Part shown: positions 1 through 11,291 of the stretch, in pieces
Layout of the letters: each line of letters begins with the position of its first letter
Position numbering within the stretch: the stretch's first letter is position 1
Assembly: GCF_029784165.1 (NCBI RefSeq)
Contig: NC_073696.1
Coordinates: forward strand, 249,297,971 to 249,361,970
Source of the DNA: Wyeomyia smithii
Taxonomy: Eukaryota; Arthropoda; Insecta; Diptera; Culicidae
Reading direction: 5' to 3'
DNA length: 64,000 nucleotides
The notes under the pieces: model-generated
Database searches by the model: none
Told to the model about the DNA's origin: nothing
The model's input: the letters and a program-made list of their open reading frames with translations, nothing else
Position numbers and translations under genes: made by a program

Positions 1-1190
1 AAATTCTGTCGGGCTTACATTCATTTTTTCTTCGTCTTATTTTTTTTGACTTGGACAATTTATGAATAATGGGTCAATTAAGACTTAAAAAAAAAACATT
101 CAATCGACATCGCTTTTTTTAAGGTTTATTTTGTTCAAAATTGTTGGAATGTAACAAAAGCTGATGGTAATAATTCATCGATTGAGAAAAAGTGAAATGC
201 AATTACTGAAGATGTGAAAAAATGGAACTGAATATTAAATTCTCTTGAACCACAGATAAAAAGAAATTGAAAATATCACAATATATAGTAAGAAAAAATT
301 AAATTCAACACAAACTGAAACCAACACTCGCAGAAGCACCCGAAAAGTAGCGGCATAAACGATTTCTCGACCATCTCAGCAAATTGCGTCAATAACCATT
401 TTTGAGCTCACTGAAAATTGCCATTTTTCGCTAAATCATCTCCATTTCATTCGGAGGCTAATGATTTCGTGATTCTGTATTGGTCCAACTCGCTTTCATC
501 GTCGTGAGTCAGACATTCCGTCGCCGGAGTGCACCCAGGCAGAAATAGCGCACAGATTGGAAACGTATTACGTCTCTTTCCAGTGACTCGTGCCATCTGA
601 GCCAATATGTAATACGATGATGAGCAAATAATGTTTCAGTGTATTTTAAACTTGTTAGCACATTTATGAGCCAACGTTGCTGTCGCGCTTTCGCTTGTCT
701 CAGAACATAAACTCAATGAAGCAGTGCTTAACATGTCAGTATATGACACTTTGAATTGGTTTATGGATGAACGTTAACAGGACCTAAGGTATTTTATTGC
801 CTGCTAACTCTCAGCCGACTAGAAAATCCCCAATTCATTTTCCTTTCACAAACGAAAAAAGCACCAGTCAGCACCAACATAAATACTCCCTAATATCGGT
901 CTACATTTCATTCACGTACAAAAGCCTATAAACCACCGGATAAGCTTCATTTAGTAGCAGCTCAACGTTGAAGAATTTATTCATACAAAAAACTTTTCAA
1001 ATAAAAAACTAACCCAACCATGCAACTACCGTCCCATTTCCGGTTCATTGAACCCGAAAGCAGCACCCGACACTTGGCCTGACAAGCTACGGGAATGTAA
1101 ATTCATACGCCGTTTCTAAATACAAACAATTTTATTGAAATAAATTTAGTTTTTCATCGTCGTGAGCTGATTTATTTTCCGGTCCTGGCA
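1..1190. other. AT-rich stretch, no gene recognised
   Basis: No open frame with recognisable protein similarity, no RNA gene and no clear repeat structure was found. It is AT-rich with short homopolymer runs. It lies downstream of the proposed minus-strand gene end at 1217-1882, so it could hold that gene's 3' UTR, but no convincing signal fixes one. Confidence 0.5.
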
Positions 1191-1216
1191 GTAGTGGATT
1201 CCTCGCTTGGGCTTGG

Positions 1217-1882
1217 CTATCGCCTTTGGTTGGGGGCGACCACCGTCGTAGGTTTACTATTGCAGCAATGCTGGCAGCCGGGATTGGTGCAAGCTCTTCC
1301 GGAGGACGGCATCCGTGTCGCTGCCGTTGCCACGTGGGGATACTGTTGCAAGGGTTGCGGTTGCTGCTGGAGTTGACCGACCGGAACGGTGCAACCGGCG
1401 TCTATGCAAATGAGTTTAAATGGTAAAAAATTACTGCAATCCCCGGAATGCTGGGTGAAACTTACCAACGAAGTATTGTCCCGTTCCGTAGGATGGCTGC
1501 GTTTCGGAATGCACCGTGGCGGGGGCCGTTCGAGGGGTCATTTGCATTGTATTGGGCTGATAGTTCATCATGGGCATACCGAAATTATTTGCTGCCACCG
1601 TGGGATAGCTGGGATGCTGCTGCGAGTGCTGCTGGTACTGCTGTCGGGGAAATTGCTGCTGGAAGTGGTGCTCTGAAGGTTGGTAGGAATTAGGGAATCC
1701 TTCGCCTGTTTGGTTTGGTGCTGACAAAAACAAAATGTTTCAATTTTATAATAATGTAGATTAATTCCTTTACTTACTTGTTTGGCCAGGCTTTCTGTTC
1801 ATAATGGATCACAACGTTCTCTCTTCGATTCAAAGAATAGATCTGCCAATTTTGTCCCGAATGCAAACTGCACTTGTCTTTG
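1217..1882 (-). CDS. Gln/Pro-rich protein, 3' exons of a spliced gene (uncertain model)
   Basis: Three candidate exons on the minus strand. The last (1401-1217) and middle (1720-1466) exons join in frame across a 64-bp intron with donor GTAAGT and acceptor GCATAG; phase 1 is kept by G|AC. The joined 145-residue segment is rich in Gln, Pro, Ser and His (for example QQQFPRQQYQQHSQQH) and ends in a Cys-containing tail with CTNPGCQHCC before the stop at 1217-1219. A further exon (1882-1778) has a strong TTTTCAG acceptor and GTAAGTAAAG donor and one open frame containing KDKCSLHSGQNW and VVIHYEQKAW. Its phase does not match: splicing 1778 to 1720 shifts the frame and stops after about ten codons. 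Either an exon or indel is missing, or the first exon belongs to another isoform. No family was recognised. The compositional bias and two good splice junctions argue for a real gene; function is unknown. Confidence 0.4.
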
Positions 1883-1889
1883 CTGAAAA

Positions 1890-2570
1890 TTTAATTGACT
1901 TTTTTTCTTGTCGGTAAAAATCGTGGATTACTTTGATTGGCATTCTAGTTTACCTCGTCCCTCATTGTTTACCATAGATTCCAAAATTCAATCGTTTTGA
2001 TGATGTCACATAGAGATTTATTTAATTTACTCAAGCAATCAAATAATGAAATCATGAGTTCATTATCTTTTCTATTCTGTTTCATTTATTTTGCTAATCC
2101 AATGTAGTAAATTGCAGGCTTTAAAAACATGACAGATATTAGACGCTAGAGAAGATATTTGGATTTTTTAAAAACTAATCTTTGTTGCAACACGAAGAAA
2201 AAACCTTTAATTGTTTACAAGAACACATTAAAACACGTTGAACAATTTAATAATCTTGAAGATATACACTATACGCCATAAGTTTGGAATCTTTTTATTG
2301 GATCTTGCAACACCTAGTTTGAATATAGCAGGACCCCTCAAAAAGTTAAGCATCATCTGGAATAGGCAGCTAAAAATGTTTTTACTGGCATTCGATAGTT
2401 ATCGCAAGTGATAAGTTCGAAGCAAACTTTTTTCTCTGAACGATGGACGCAAAGATTACGATAGACTTTCCTATATCAATATGTTTATGTCAAAAATTTT
2501 CATCAACACTGAACAGTAATAAAATAAATCTCTTGAAATAGTGTGGTTGCCCTGAAGGAATTTGAAATGG
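1890..2570. other. AT-rich stretch, no gene recognised
   Basis: No coding similarity or clear repeat seen. It may be intron or 5' flank of the proposed gene at 1217-1882. Confidence 0.4.
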
Positions 2571-2879
2571 TATATATGGTTGATTTACGGCTGCTCGATA
2601 TCATCTCGGTTTCTGTAAATACCCGTACTCGTCATTTTGAGCTGTTTTCCATAAACCAGAAGCTACCACAAGGAATTTTTTAAAATAACGTCCTGAGTCG
2701 GTTTTTGCTCTCTCTGTATAATTTCGATTACACCAGAAGTAATTAACTCGAGTTTCAAAATGACGCGTGGAGTTGATTTTCGGTCTCTGGGTATCTTTCT
2801 ATACCCGAAAATACCCTCCACGGTATTTGGCCCGTTTTGGTTGTATTCCAGAAACCAAAAATTATCATCCTGAATTCCG

Positions 2880-3270
2880 CACTAAACTACTGACACACCA
2901 GAGGCCTCTCCTGAACGTCATTGCTTAAAACAGCAGCTTTTTAAGTTTTCGGGTTTACGAGATACATTAAGTTCAAAATACTTGAAACTATATGCTCACT
3001 AGCACTGCTTTGCGGTCAAATTTTGAAACAAAATTTGCACTAACCAAAAGCCTTTAACCTGCTGAACAACTTTGCTGCAGCCTGCATTTTCTAGGTGGTG
3101 GGACTTTTTTGATAAATTAGGTTCAAAATACTTTAAATTTCATACACACTAGCGCGGCGTTGCGGCTGAATCCCGAACCTTACTGTCCACCGACTACGAA
3201 TTCTTGACCTCCTGAACAACTTTACTGAAGACCACATCTTTCGATGCTGTCGAAATCACGAGTTATAGTT
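2880..3270. repeat. Degenerate tandem repeat, period about 150 bp
   Basis: Three diverged units are recognisable by recurring landmarks: CTGAACAACTTTGCTG near 3062 and CTGAACAACTTTACTG near 3213 (spacing about 151), GTTCAAAATACTT near 2970 and 3121, and CACTAGC near 2998 and 3149. A first, poorer unit starts near 2905. This type of subterminal or satellite-like array is common in mosquito repeats. The flank at 2570-2880 carries similar phrases such as 'ccagaaacc' and 'gagctgtttt' and may be part of the same repeat. Confidence 0.6.
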
Positions 3271-3448
3271 TTATAAATCTGCTCATTTTAGGTGATGCTA
3301 AATATTTCGTACTGCTGTAAAACTCAGTGAAATGATTTCAAACTGATAGTGTACATTCGAAAATAAACCAAAAGTAAATCAAGAAAAGTTAAAGTAATCA
3401 TATATCGATATATCAAACAAATAAATTACAAAACTACACTGGGGTCGG

Positions 3449-3643
3449 CAGGGCCGGATTTAGAAGCTGGGGTAGCCCGGGGCAAATTTGTTTGTGAGGC
3501 CCTCTTTTCTTAAAACATTTAGAGGTAACGTTCTGAAAGGTGACGAGCGAAAAAAGGTCGCCCTAGGACTAGAGGGACCCCTTCAATCGGGAGGCCCGGG
3601 GCATTTGCCCCCTTTGCCCCCCACCACCCCAAATCCGGGCCTG
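3449..3643. mobile_element. Short hAT-like non-autonomous element (MITE)
   Basis: The 195-bp element begins CAGGGCCGGATTTAG and ends with the inverted counterpart (AAATCCGGGCCTG). It has GC-rich subterminal parts containing GGGGCAAA and its complement. It is flanked by near-identical 8-bp direct repeats: ggggtcgg at 3441-3448 and gcggtcgg at 3644-3651 (7 of 8 match). CAGGG ends with 8-bp target duplications are typical of hAT transposons. It has no coding capacity; an open frame crossing it at 3488-3703 is taken as chance. Confidence 0.8.
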
Positions 3644-3819
3644 GCGGTCGGTTTATTGAGTACCTTTAAAATATCCGCAGATAAAAACCTGCGTGATTTG
3701 TAAAAGTCGCGTAAAAACCTTCATTGATTGAATAGATCCGATTAAAAATACGTAAGTAAATGTATGTTGGAAAAATTATATAATCAAAAATTACCAAATG
3801 TTCGTGATGTCTTGGCGAG

Positions 3820-4257
3820 CCGTGACCTACCCTACATGACCCTTATATACGTTTTCCTGAAATCCATCCATGCCCCAGTCTAGTCCCGTTCCCCTCCGTC
3901 TACATCCAACAAAACGACAAGAACACGTTTGAACCTTAAGCACAAAACCAGCAACCAGACCCCGCACAATAGAACCAGGATCCAAGGACTACGAGCCTCT
4001 GTCCCAACTCACGACATCGTGGCTCAGCAGAACGAATTCATACATGCCATTCGACGATTATCAGACGACCATTGAACAACAAAACACTGATTGGAAAATC
4101 CATGCTAGTTTTAAGTTAGACTTAATTTCAGCTCGTAGTCGGCAGCGAGGATAAAAAATTTGCTTTAGTTTTTAAGTAATCAGATATAATTGGCGCCGTT
4201 AAACATTAAATTGTATTTGTGCCGTGTCAAATAAATGTTATGTGAAGAAAAAAAAAA
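3820..4257 (+). mobile_element. 3' end of a non-LTR retrotransposon (copy 1)
   Basis: This is closely similar to the minus-strand sequence at 17627-18075. Both contain TTATATACGTTTTCCTGAAA at their 5' side and GGCGCCGTTAAACATTAAAT near the 3' end. The plus copy ends in AATAAATG followed by an A run at about 4246-4257, so the A tail marks the 3' end of a retroposed element. A short remnant frame reads DIVAQQNEFIHAIRRLSDDH just before a stop at about 4070, probably the C-terminus of the element's protein. The clade was not identified. It lies next to, but in opposite orientation to, the RTE remnant at 4310-5095. Confidence 0.6.
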
Positions 4258-4309
4258 TTACCAAAAATGCAACAGTTACTTTACGAATCCTTTTGCTACA
4301 GGAGAAAGA

Positions 4310-5095
4310 CGACAGAGCATAGTTTAGGAGAGCACTTGGTAGGCGCCGTTGATCAACGTTATGTCACGGTAGTTGCTGCATTGTAGTCGATTACCCTTTT
4401 CATAGATGAAGCATACATGTCCTACCATACATTCCTGCGGTAGTCTTTTTTCCTCTCAAATCCCGGAAATTACACAGTAGAGTGACGTTGTTAGTGCATC
4501 TTTGCCGTATTTATAAAGCTCAGTCACTAGCCTCTCCTTACCTGCCCCTCGCCTCTCCTTACCTGCGACTTTTTTTAGTGACTCTATTTTCTTTTGATTT
4601 CCAAGATATCGGGAACTGTTATCTTTTGTAGGCACCCCAAGGTTAACTTCCCTTTCACTTCCCTTCACTGCTCCGCTATTGAAGTGCTCATCGAAAAGTG
4701 GTAGTGCCTCGTCAAGTGAGCCAGCGGGTTATGAACGATTCCTTTTCGTTGTTAGATTTACCTTCGTGCGGGCAGCGTACGTTAATGATACTGCAGTTGA
4801 AGAAATGACCTTTGATCTTCAACAAACACATTTTCGCCTTCCAGTTAATCAAGCGACCCTGTATTCTGTCCAGCATACAAAAACCTGTTTCAAGCTCGTT
4901 GGTTACTTCACCGCTTTGGTAAAACTGGGGCTTGCCGCCGCAGACTCTCTACCTTTGCGACAGATCTTCTGCAGAGCCTCGATACCGAACTTCCAAGGTT
5001 TTAGAACCTCAAGCAGCACCCTGTCTCCGCCAACAAAATTTAGTGGCTTGCAGTTGAGTGATTCTAGTTGAAACCGTCCCACTGGTGACATGAGG
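4310..5095 (-). pseudogene. Degenerate RTE-clade LINE fragment (endonuclease plus RT)
   Basis: On the minus strand, 5091-4903 reads as a decayed start of an apurinic-type endonuclease (DRVLLEVLKPWKFGIEALQK; the intact form in such elements ends in VALQE). Then 4560-4320 reads as an RT segment: ELYKYGKDALTTSLYCVIS, then VGHVCFIYEKGNRLQCSNYR, then DITLINGAYQVLS. Compare the intact CPIYKKGDKLDCWNYRAITLL in the LINE at 14632. The endonuclease middle and most of the RT are deleted, and frames shift between blocks. It is a dead copy. The plus-strand open frame at 4679-5071 is an antisense shadow. Confidence 0.7.
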
Positions 5096-5099
5096 TCTT

Positions 5100-6200
5100 T
5101 AAAAAAGGATATTTTTGTGTCTAAATGATTGAATGTAGAGAAAAAATGAGAAAACCGTCCAGGTTACTTCATATTAATGGACCCCTCGAGCACAAATCGT
5201 TTAAACGGTTTTTACAAAAATTGATTTTTGCGCAATTCTTGATCGTTTTTATTGATTTATTACTCTCGAATTTGTCATTGAACCCCCTGTAACCAACACA
5301 TCGTTTCAAAAAGGAATGATAGAGCTTTCATTTGAAGTAGAAAAATATTGGCCGCCATCTTGGATCTCGCCGCTATCTCGGATTTTATCGGAAAAACGTG
5401 TTTTTGAGCAAGTTCTCAACCACCGATTCCAAATTTGACATCACCATTGAAAAGCTGAGAACAGCTCCGAACAGTTCAACGCATGACGATCGGCCAATAT
5501 CAAATCGTGGTCCGTTTTTCGTTTCCTACGTCCACTGCCGAATGTTCCGAGTTATATTTTCTTGATTGTTCGTAGTGTAGTAGTTTATGTAGGTTGCCTT
5601 GCTAGGGCAACGATACCGAGTTTCATGATGGAGCTGCCGTTTCGGTTATTCAGCTTTCGGTTAAAAATTCCCTGACCTACAGAAAACGTCACAATGGGCT
5701 GCGTGCACTGTCCGCCATTACCGCTCGTGGAAAGCTGGATAGCGTTCGAGACAACACATTTCGTAATACCCGCTCCGGGTCCTGGGAAACAGATGCTCAA
5801 AAGGATTGGGATTTCCTCTGAAGAGGTCAGCCCCACGTCTCCTTCCCTGTCAGCATACGACCGAGATTCCACCACGGGTTGGTTACTCGTATCTCGGCTG
5901 GTTCCACGAGGAGGTAGGAGCTGGAGCTACTGGGCAGGATGCTACGGACCACAATTAGTTCTTTTTTATACCTGCAAGTACAAGAGGTAATGATGGTACC
6001 CACTGCCCAGTGATTTATCAACCGAAAATGCAACAATTATTCGAAATTGCAGCCCCATAACGGGTAAAACATAACGGGTGACAACTGAAAATTTTGAGCT
6101 TTTGGAGGCTCTCTTTCTCCACAACAAACACGTTCAAAGAGAATTGAGAATTGGTATATGAAACTCTCTTTCTCTTCTTTATGTCAGTATTTTTTGTTTC
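5100..6200. other. Non-coding or unidentified; open frames at 5585-5990
   Basis: Overlapping frames of about 96-98 codons occur on both strands at 5585-5990 in slightly GC-richer sequence. Neither product (for example the minus-strand part NGGQCTQPIVTFSVGQGIF) matches a family I recognise. The pattern fits a decayed transposon or an exon fragment. The remaining bases show no gene. Confidence 0.35.
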
Positions 6201-6214
6201 GTTTATGAATGCCC

Positions 6215-6815
6215 AGTTGTGTTAAAAATGGCGTCGAAACAAGGAGCTTTCCGCAAGCGCATTGTAAAGTTCGCTATGAACTGCACAACAATTTTGTTAA
6301 AAAGTTCATGGTAAACCATTTTGAAAGAGAAAATCTTCCGGTTTCTATTGTGTATGGTTTTCTGCAAATTGTGTATGGTTTTTTGTCAAATCATAATTCA
6401 AGCCTAGTGGTTTGGCTATCAATCAAAATGTTTACCAGAACGAATGTTTGAACAACATTATGATTCCATTTCTTCCGAAACACCATACAGATGAAAAGTA
6501 TGTGTTTTGGGCACAGAAAATATCATCTCATTACGTCAAAAAAAAAACATAAACGTTTCTGAACAACTACTCGACTCCATTTGTACTCCAATTACACAAC
6601 CCAACCTCAGTGTCGTCCAATCGAAGATTTCTTTGGGATTTTGAGTTCCTTCGGTGCAAAAATAACTGGAGATCAACGATTTGCGGACAGTTGATTGGTA
6701 GAATCAATTGATTCATTCGAAAAGCAGTCATAAAGGCCGTACAACGCTCTTGTTCCGGCATCATCAGAAAGGTTCGTCGGAAGGCCGGTAAACCTTTCTC
6801 AAATGTTCCGCTATT
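6215..6815 (+). pseudogene. Tc1/mariner-type transposase remnant
   Basis: In-order fragments of a mariner-family transposase appear in shifting frames. N-terminal: MASKQGAFRKRIVKF, then FVKKFMVNHFERENLP, the helix-turn-helix region. Central: MIPFLPKHHTDEKYVFWAQK. Near the catalytic end: CRPIEDFFGILSS followed by SCSGIIRKVRRKAG. At the position where relatives have WPD, the sequence has WAQ, so the second catalytic Asp is lost. Frameshifts, stops and internal deletions make it inactive. Terminal inverted repeats were not located. Confidence 0.75.
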
Positions 6816-6952
6816 TTTTGTTAGTTAATAATGAATGTATCTTCATAAGAAATAAATCATTTTTTTTATTAAGTTCATCCACGTTTTTTGACAGCAGTAG
6901 AAGAAAAAATTCAAATTTTCAGTTGTCACCTGTTAGGAGTACTGTCTGCCGG

Positions 6953-8236
6953 GGTGAGATTAAGCCGTTTTTTGAGCCAAAACGGGAAATGTTTGTATGT
7001 TAAATTACTTGAGATTTACAAAACCTAATACCTCAAATTCAATACTTTATGAAACATGACATATTTATTCACAACTTAAAATGGAATATAGATAATATCA
7101 GTGAACTGTTTCGCTTAAAGAATGTTTCAAAGTACAGGGTGAAAAACATGCGCAAATCACGTTATCCAAAAATGTCCCAGGAAAACCAACCCGATCAAGA
7201 AATCACAAGAACTTACTGCTCAGTTGGTACGTTAGAATGTCGTCTCCAATGTGTTGAGGAAATGTTATGCACTGAACCTGTGCCGGCTCAGAAAATAATG
7301 TTTTTCCAAACTGTACACTTTTCGAGCCCTTTTGGGGTGAGATTGTGCCAAGCTATATTGAACGGCACAGTGTGCGGAATTCACATTCACGACAAAATTA
7401 TATCAGTATACATCAAAACACTTGCATTGTTTACATAGGGTATGTTTTTGTCCCCACAGCATAAGGTATGTTGTCTAGCTATGGTATTCTTTGAAATGAT
7501 GACTGAAAGCTTGAGAAGCTTACTGTTCTCAATTGTTAGATAGAAATTTTCAATTATTGATATTACTTATGGAATGTAACAAAATTTTGTACACCAATTC
7601 TATATAAACTGATGACTTTTAAAGAGAAGAAGGAGGGTTGTGGGTACGTTTCCAGAGGTTTTGAGATATGAAATATACAGTTGTTATTGACACATAATAA
7701 TTAAAACGAAAAGTCTTCTCAAACTTCATGTCCTAACGTTTCCCCTTTTCAGGCTACCTGGAGACGCCACTATGTGTATAGAGACTGTCTATAAGCCACG
7801 TTCTCATAACTAATTACTCTATGCATCAATTTGATCCAGCCATACATTTTTATATAATTCATATGATACATAGTTTCTGATCAACCCCCTAAAGCCCCTT
7901 AATAGTCCACGTTGTTTATGGTCGTCCCTATACTTACTGTTTTATCATGTTAGTCATGTGGATTATTAGTACACACACTACTGTTCATTTAACAGCTATT
8001 AAGTTCAACTTTTTGTTTTTGGGACAACCTCACCCCATAGAAGGGGTGAGATTGAGCCAAAGTTCATGTATTTTTAGCAAAATTATAGTTTATTGTAACT
8101 CAACCATATTTGTTGTAGTTGATAACAAAACATTCTAGAATGCATTGGTGTATTTCGGATCGAATTCTTTGCTTAAAGGTGTGCGTTAGAAGCTTGAGAT
8201 CAGAAAAGCATCATTTTTTGACACAATCTCACCCCG
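6953..8236. mobile_element. Cluster of GGGGTGAG-ended elements
   Basis: The motif GGGGTGAGATT followed by (G/A)(T/A)GCC occurs outward-facing at 6953, 7334 and 8042. Its inverted form (AATCTCACCCC or AACCTCACCCC) occurs at 8028-8037 and 8226-8236. The simplest parse is adjacent or nested non-autonomous transposons with these short inverted ends (about 8042-8236, 7334-8037 and an outer start at 6953). A similar pair brackets 51967-52106. No reliable target duplication could be fixed. An open frame of 129 codons at 7049-7438 lies inside; it shows no recognised domain and crosses one of the motifs. Confidence 0.55.
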
Positions 8237-8763
8237 GATGATGGTACCACAATTGATGTTAGTGACACGCTTATTATTTATTTCCGTGCTTGTGTGTGAA
8301 GTTTTACCCTTTCTTTTCAAGCTTACTGCTCTACAATACCGAGCTTCTTTCCCTCCTACCAATATCGCCAAATTACGATTCCCCGGAGCGAGAGACTTCT
8401 CTTCATGTTCCTCTCTGGCCAAGTTCATTCTAAGAGGGACTTATTATGTTATTATTATGGAAGGAGTCTTATTGAAACGTCGTTCTTGCGCGCCAATACC
8501 GCAAATTACAACTCCCTGGAGAGGAAACCTCTTACTCCTGCCACCACCGCGTCACAATCACAATCCTCTGAAAAGGCTCTTGATGCTGAACCTCTGTTCA
8601 ATTTCATTACAATGGGTGGACACGGAATTATTGCAACACCTTCAATCGGCTGTACAATTTTTCCTGTTCGAAGGAAATTACCCAAATTTCGGAAATTTTG
8701 TCTCCAGACTGTATTGTTTACATGCTGTGAATTTGACAGTTGTGTGTTTTAGTGCCGTCAATA

Positions 8764-9512
8764 TGGAAGCTAAACAAGTGAAAGGGCGAGAAAAAACTTT
8801 GTACACACACATGGCAAATCCGGAGCATTCCCATTATGAGCTGGGAAAAATGCTTCACATGTGTAATTCGACCATCTCAGGAGTTCTGAAGAGGTTCAAG
8901 AACAAGTGAACGTTGGATTACAAGAGTGGGGCAGAAACATTACTGGAACCAACATGCAAAAAAGTGGAAGGGAGGGTCAGAGAATTTTCATCAGCCAACC
9001 CAATACGTCAATACGTGATGTGGCCAAAAAGCTTGGAGTTTCGGAATCGTATATCAAAGCTGACTTCGAATAACTACCAGGTCAGGAGTTTTGCACTGGA
9101 AGAAGGAGAAAGTGTTCAAATTTGCTGCCAAGTACCTGATTTGGAAGGCTATCTGCACCTGTAACAAGCGAAGTCAAGTTTTCGTCACAAAAGAAACCAT
9201 CTACAGTGGAATCTACAGGACTGAATATCTCAAAAACGGCGTTTGGCACTTCTGATATGTGCCGGATTCGGTCAAGTTTGATCCTGAAGGCATGAATCTG
9301 CCAAAATGCCCGGAGCTTTGACCTATCGAAACATATTGGGCTATGATAAAACAGGAACTCAAAAAGACCAAGGATAATGTGATAAATTCGAGTGATATGC
9401 TCAAGAAATAAAAAAAAGGGATAAAAAAGAACCGGATACAACTGTACAGATTCTTATGGATGGCATGGAGCGTAAGTGTCGAGCGTTTTATCAAGGAACC
9501 AAAAATTGATTC
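8764..9512 (+). pseudogene. Tc1-like transposase remnant
   Basis: The reading starts MEAKQVKGREKTLY, followed by a paired-type DNA-binding part (ELGKMLHMCNSTISGVLKRF). A stop and frame shifts follow. Later segments include RSQVFVTKETIYSGIY, VPDSVKFDPEGMN and CPEL-PIETYWAMIKQELKK. The last corresponds to the catalytic Pro-Ile-Glu-x-x-Trp region of Tc1/mariner transposases. A stop interrupts CPEL-stop-PIE and another follows near 9409. It differs in sequence from the mariner copies elsewhere in the window. Inactive. Confidence 0.75.
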
Positions 9513-9514
9513 AA

Positions 9515-10720
9515 TACATGCAAATTAAAGTTTCTTGTTAGACTACTCTCTGAATTCGAATCATATGCGAAATATGTGTGTGGAAAATTCACCAAAGTCG
9601 ACTTTATATTGGTAACGAAAATTCTAATGTAAGTTGAGCGAATAGTGATTATCGAGCAGCGATGTTAAATTTTAGTTGTGCCCATCACTGCCAACTATGA
9701 AGGTTTTTATTATTCATCTGTTTATACCACCCTTTGGCAGCATCTCTACACTAGAAAAGACGATATCTCTACAATGGAATAAGGCAAAGGCTCGTGGTTC
9801 AGAATGAACGGTGCAAATAATTTTTCAATTGCAAAAGAAGCTTGGTTTTGTACTCTGCAAATAAATTTCACACATATGTGTTGTTTATCTTCATTATAAA
9901 ATAATAAATAACCACAGTGATTCATAGTCGATACGCAAGGCTATCTGTCTACTCATACATAAAATAAATGTTCCATTCTGATAGTTCTGTGGTTTTTTGC
10001 ATAGCCACACTGCAACCAATAACGGTAGAAACCGCAGCATCGCGTAGCCTAGTCATATGACTATGACTATGAGTAAGTATGTTCGTATTCCGATGCCAGC
10101 AGAAGCCACCGCCCGATTAAGCTTTGCCCCATTCAAGTTGTCCAATTTTATGGTACTTCCGTGGTGGGATAATAAATGGAACCGTGGTTCGTCCAGGGAG
10201 AGAGCATTTACTGTCGGTTTTCCGTTCTTACCGCAAGGCAGTAAATTTTCGACTGCTGGATTTCTCTCGGTGAAAATTGCCTATGCGAAGTCTTCCGCTC
10301 AGCCTTACTCCACTCACTGTAACTATTTGAAGATCATTTGAAATATGCGTTTGTTCAAATATATTCCATCTAGTTAGACTCAATCCAACTTATTCAAAGA
10401 GCATAAAATTCGGTGACTGAATAAAACAACCGGTGTGAGCTTCAATTAATATTATTTCGTCCCTCTAACGTCATCTTCGTGGAAATCACCGAGAACGATA
10501 AAGTCAACACGTTCAGTGCCATAACACCCGAATAAACAAACTGGAAAACCCTTTGCTGGAAAATCGAATAAATTTTCCGTCAATCCACGGCAGCTCAGCG
10601 CGTGGTGGCTCTGAGCGAACCCCCGTTGCCCCGCGGCCAGTCGTTAAACACGGGTGCCATTAAAATTATTATTACGAAAAGTTTCTCTTGTTCGCGGTAC
10701 GAAAAACTGGGGAAATTAAA
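9515..10720. other. No gene recognised; GC-richer part at 10440-10720
   Basis: An open frame of 94 codons at 10057-10341 has no recognised similarity. The stretch 10440-10720 is less AT-rich than its neighbours and contains no frame I recognise. It could be a promoter, untranslated exon or conserved element, but nothing decisive is visible. Confidence 0.3.
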
Positions 10721-10724
10721 TTAA

Positions 10725-11141
10725 ATGCGACAAATTGCTTCCGCCGAATGGTCAAACTTCCCCCGGGCTGGACCGGTGCCAAGAATTAAATCCGTCCGGT
10801 CCGGTGCAGTTGTGCTGTTTAGCGGCCGGTGCGGTACAGAGCCAACGATGAAGGATACAAACAACACCGAAATGCTGCAGATTGTCCGTCATCTGTATTA
10901 CAGCGGCCAGTGTCAGCTGGAAGATGATTTATGCCAAGGATATATGTTTCTGTTTTTCAAACCAGAAAGGCACCGAAATCACTCAATGATGCGCTTCACA
11001 CAGCAAATCAATCACAGACCAGTTTCATACCCAGAAGAGTATAAAGCTATTTACTACAAAACAGCTGTGGATAATCACTGTTATGTCCATAATTTTAGTA
11101 AGCTCAATCAAAAACTACTGCTAGATGAACACTATGGCTAA
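10725..11141 (+). CDS. Hypothetical open frame, 138 codons
   Basis: An ATG-initiated frame ending in a stop at 11139-11141. The product has a basic, Pro-containing start (WSNFPRAGPVPRIKSVRSG), a middle with EMLQIVRHLYYSGQCQLEDD and a His/Asn/Lys-rich end. There is no signal peptide, membrane segment or known motif. Length in AT-rich DNA and GC-rich codons in the first third are mild support. It could equally be chance or part of a larger exon. No neighbours give a functional clue. Confidence 0.2.
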   Translation: MRQIASAEWSNFPRAGPVPRIKSVRSGAVVLFSGRCGTEPTMKDTNNTEMLQIVRHLYYSGQCQLEDDLCQGYMFLFFKPERHRNHSMMRFTQQINHRPVSYPEEYKAIYYKTAVDNHCYVHNFSKLNQKLLLDEHYG

Positions 11142-11246
11142 GTTTCGGCTTACTTTCGTCTGGCTCAAGTGCACACAGTACTCTTGCTCAAGATGCAGTT
11201 TCTTTTTTCGTCCTCTTGAAGAATTTTATTATCTCGATATTAACAC

Positions 11247-11282
11247 GTCCGTCGTCGTCGTCGTCGTCGTCATCGTCGTCAG
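11247..11282. repeat. (CGT)n microsatellite
   Basis: Imperfect tandem CGT triplets, about 11 copies with one CAT interruption, starting in tccgtcgtcgtc. A short low-complexity tract, translated in passing as poly-Val. Confidence 0.9.
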
Positions 11283-11291
11283 AACGAGGTT

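Noticed and set aside
3488..3703. A 71-codon frame with a Pro-rich end
   Set aside because: It is made by the GC-rich right end of the hAT-like MITE and runs past its boundary.
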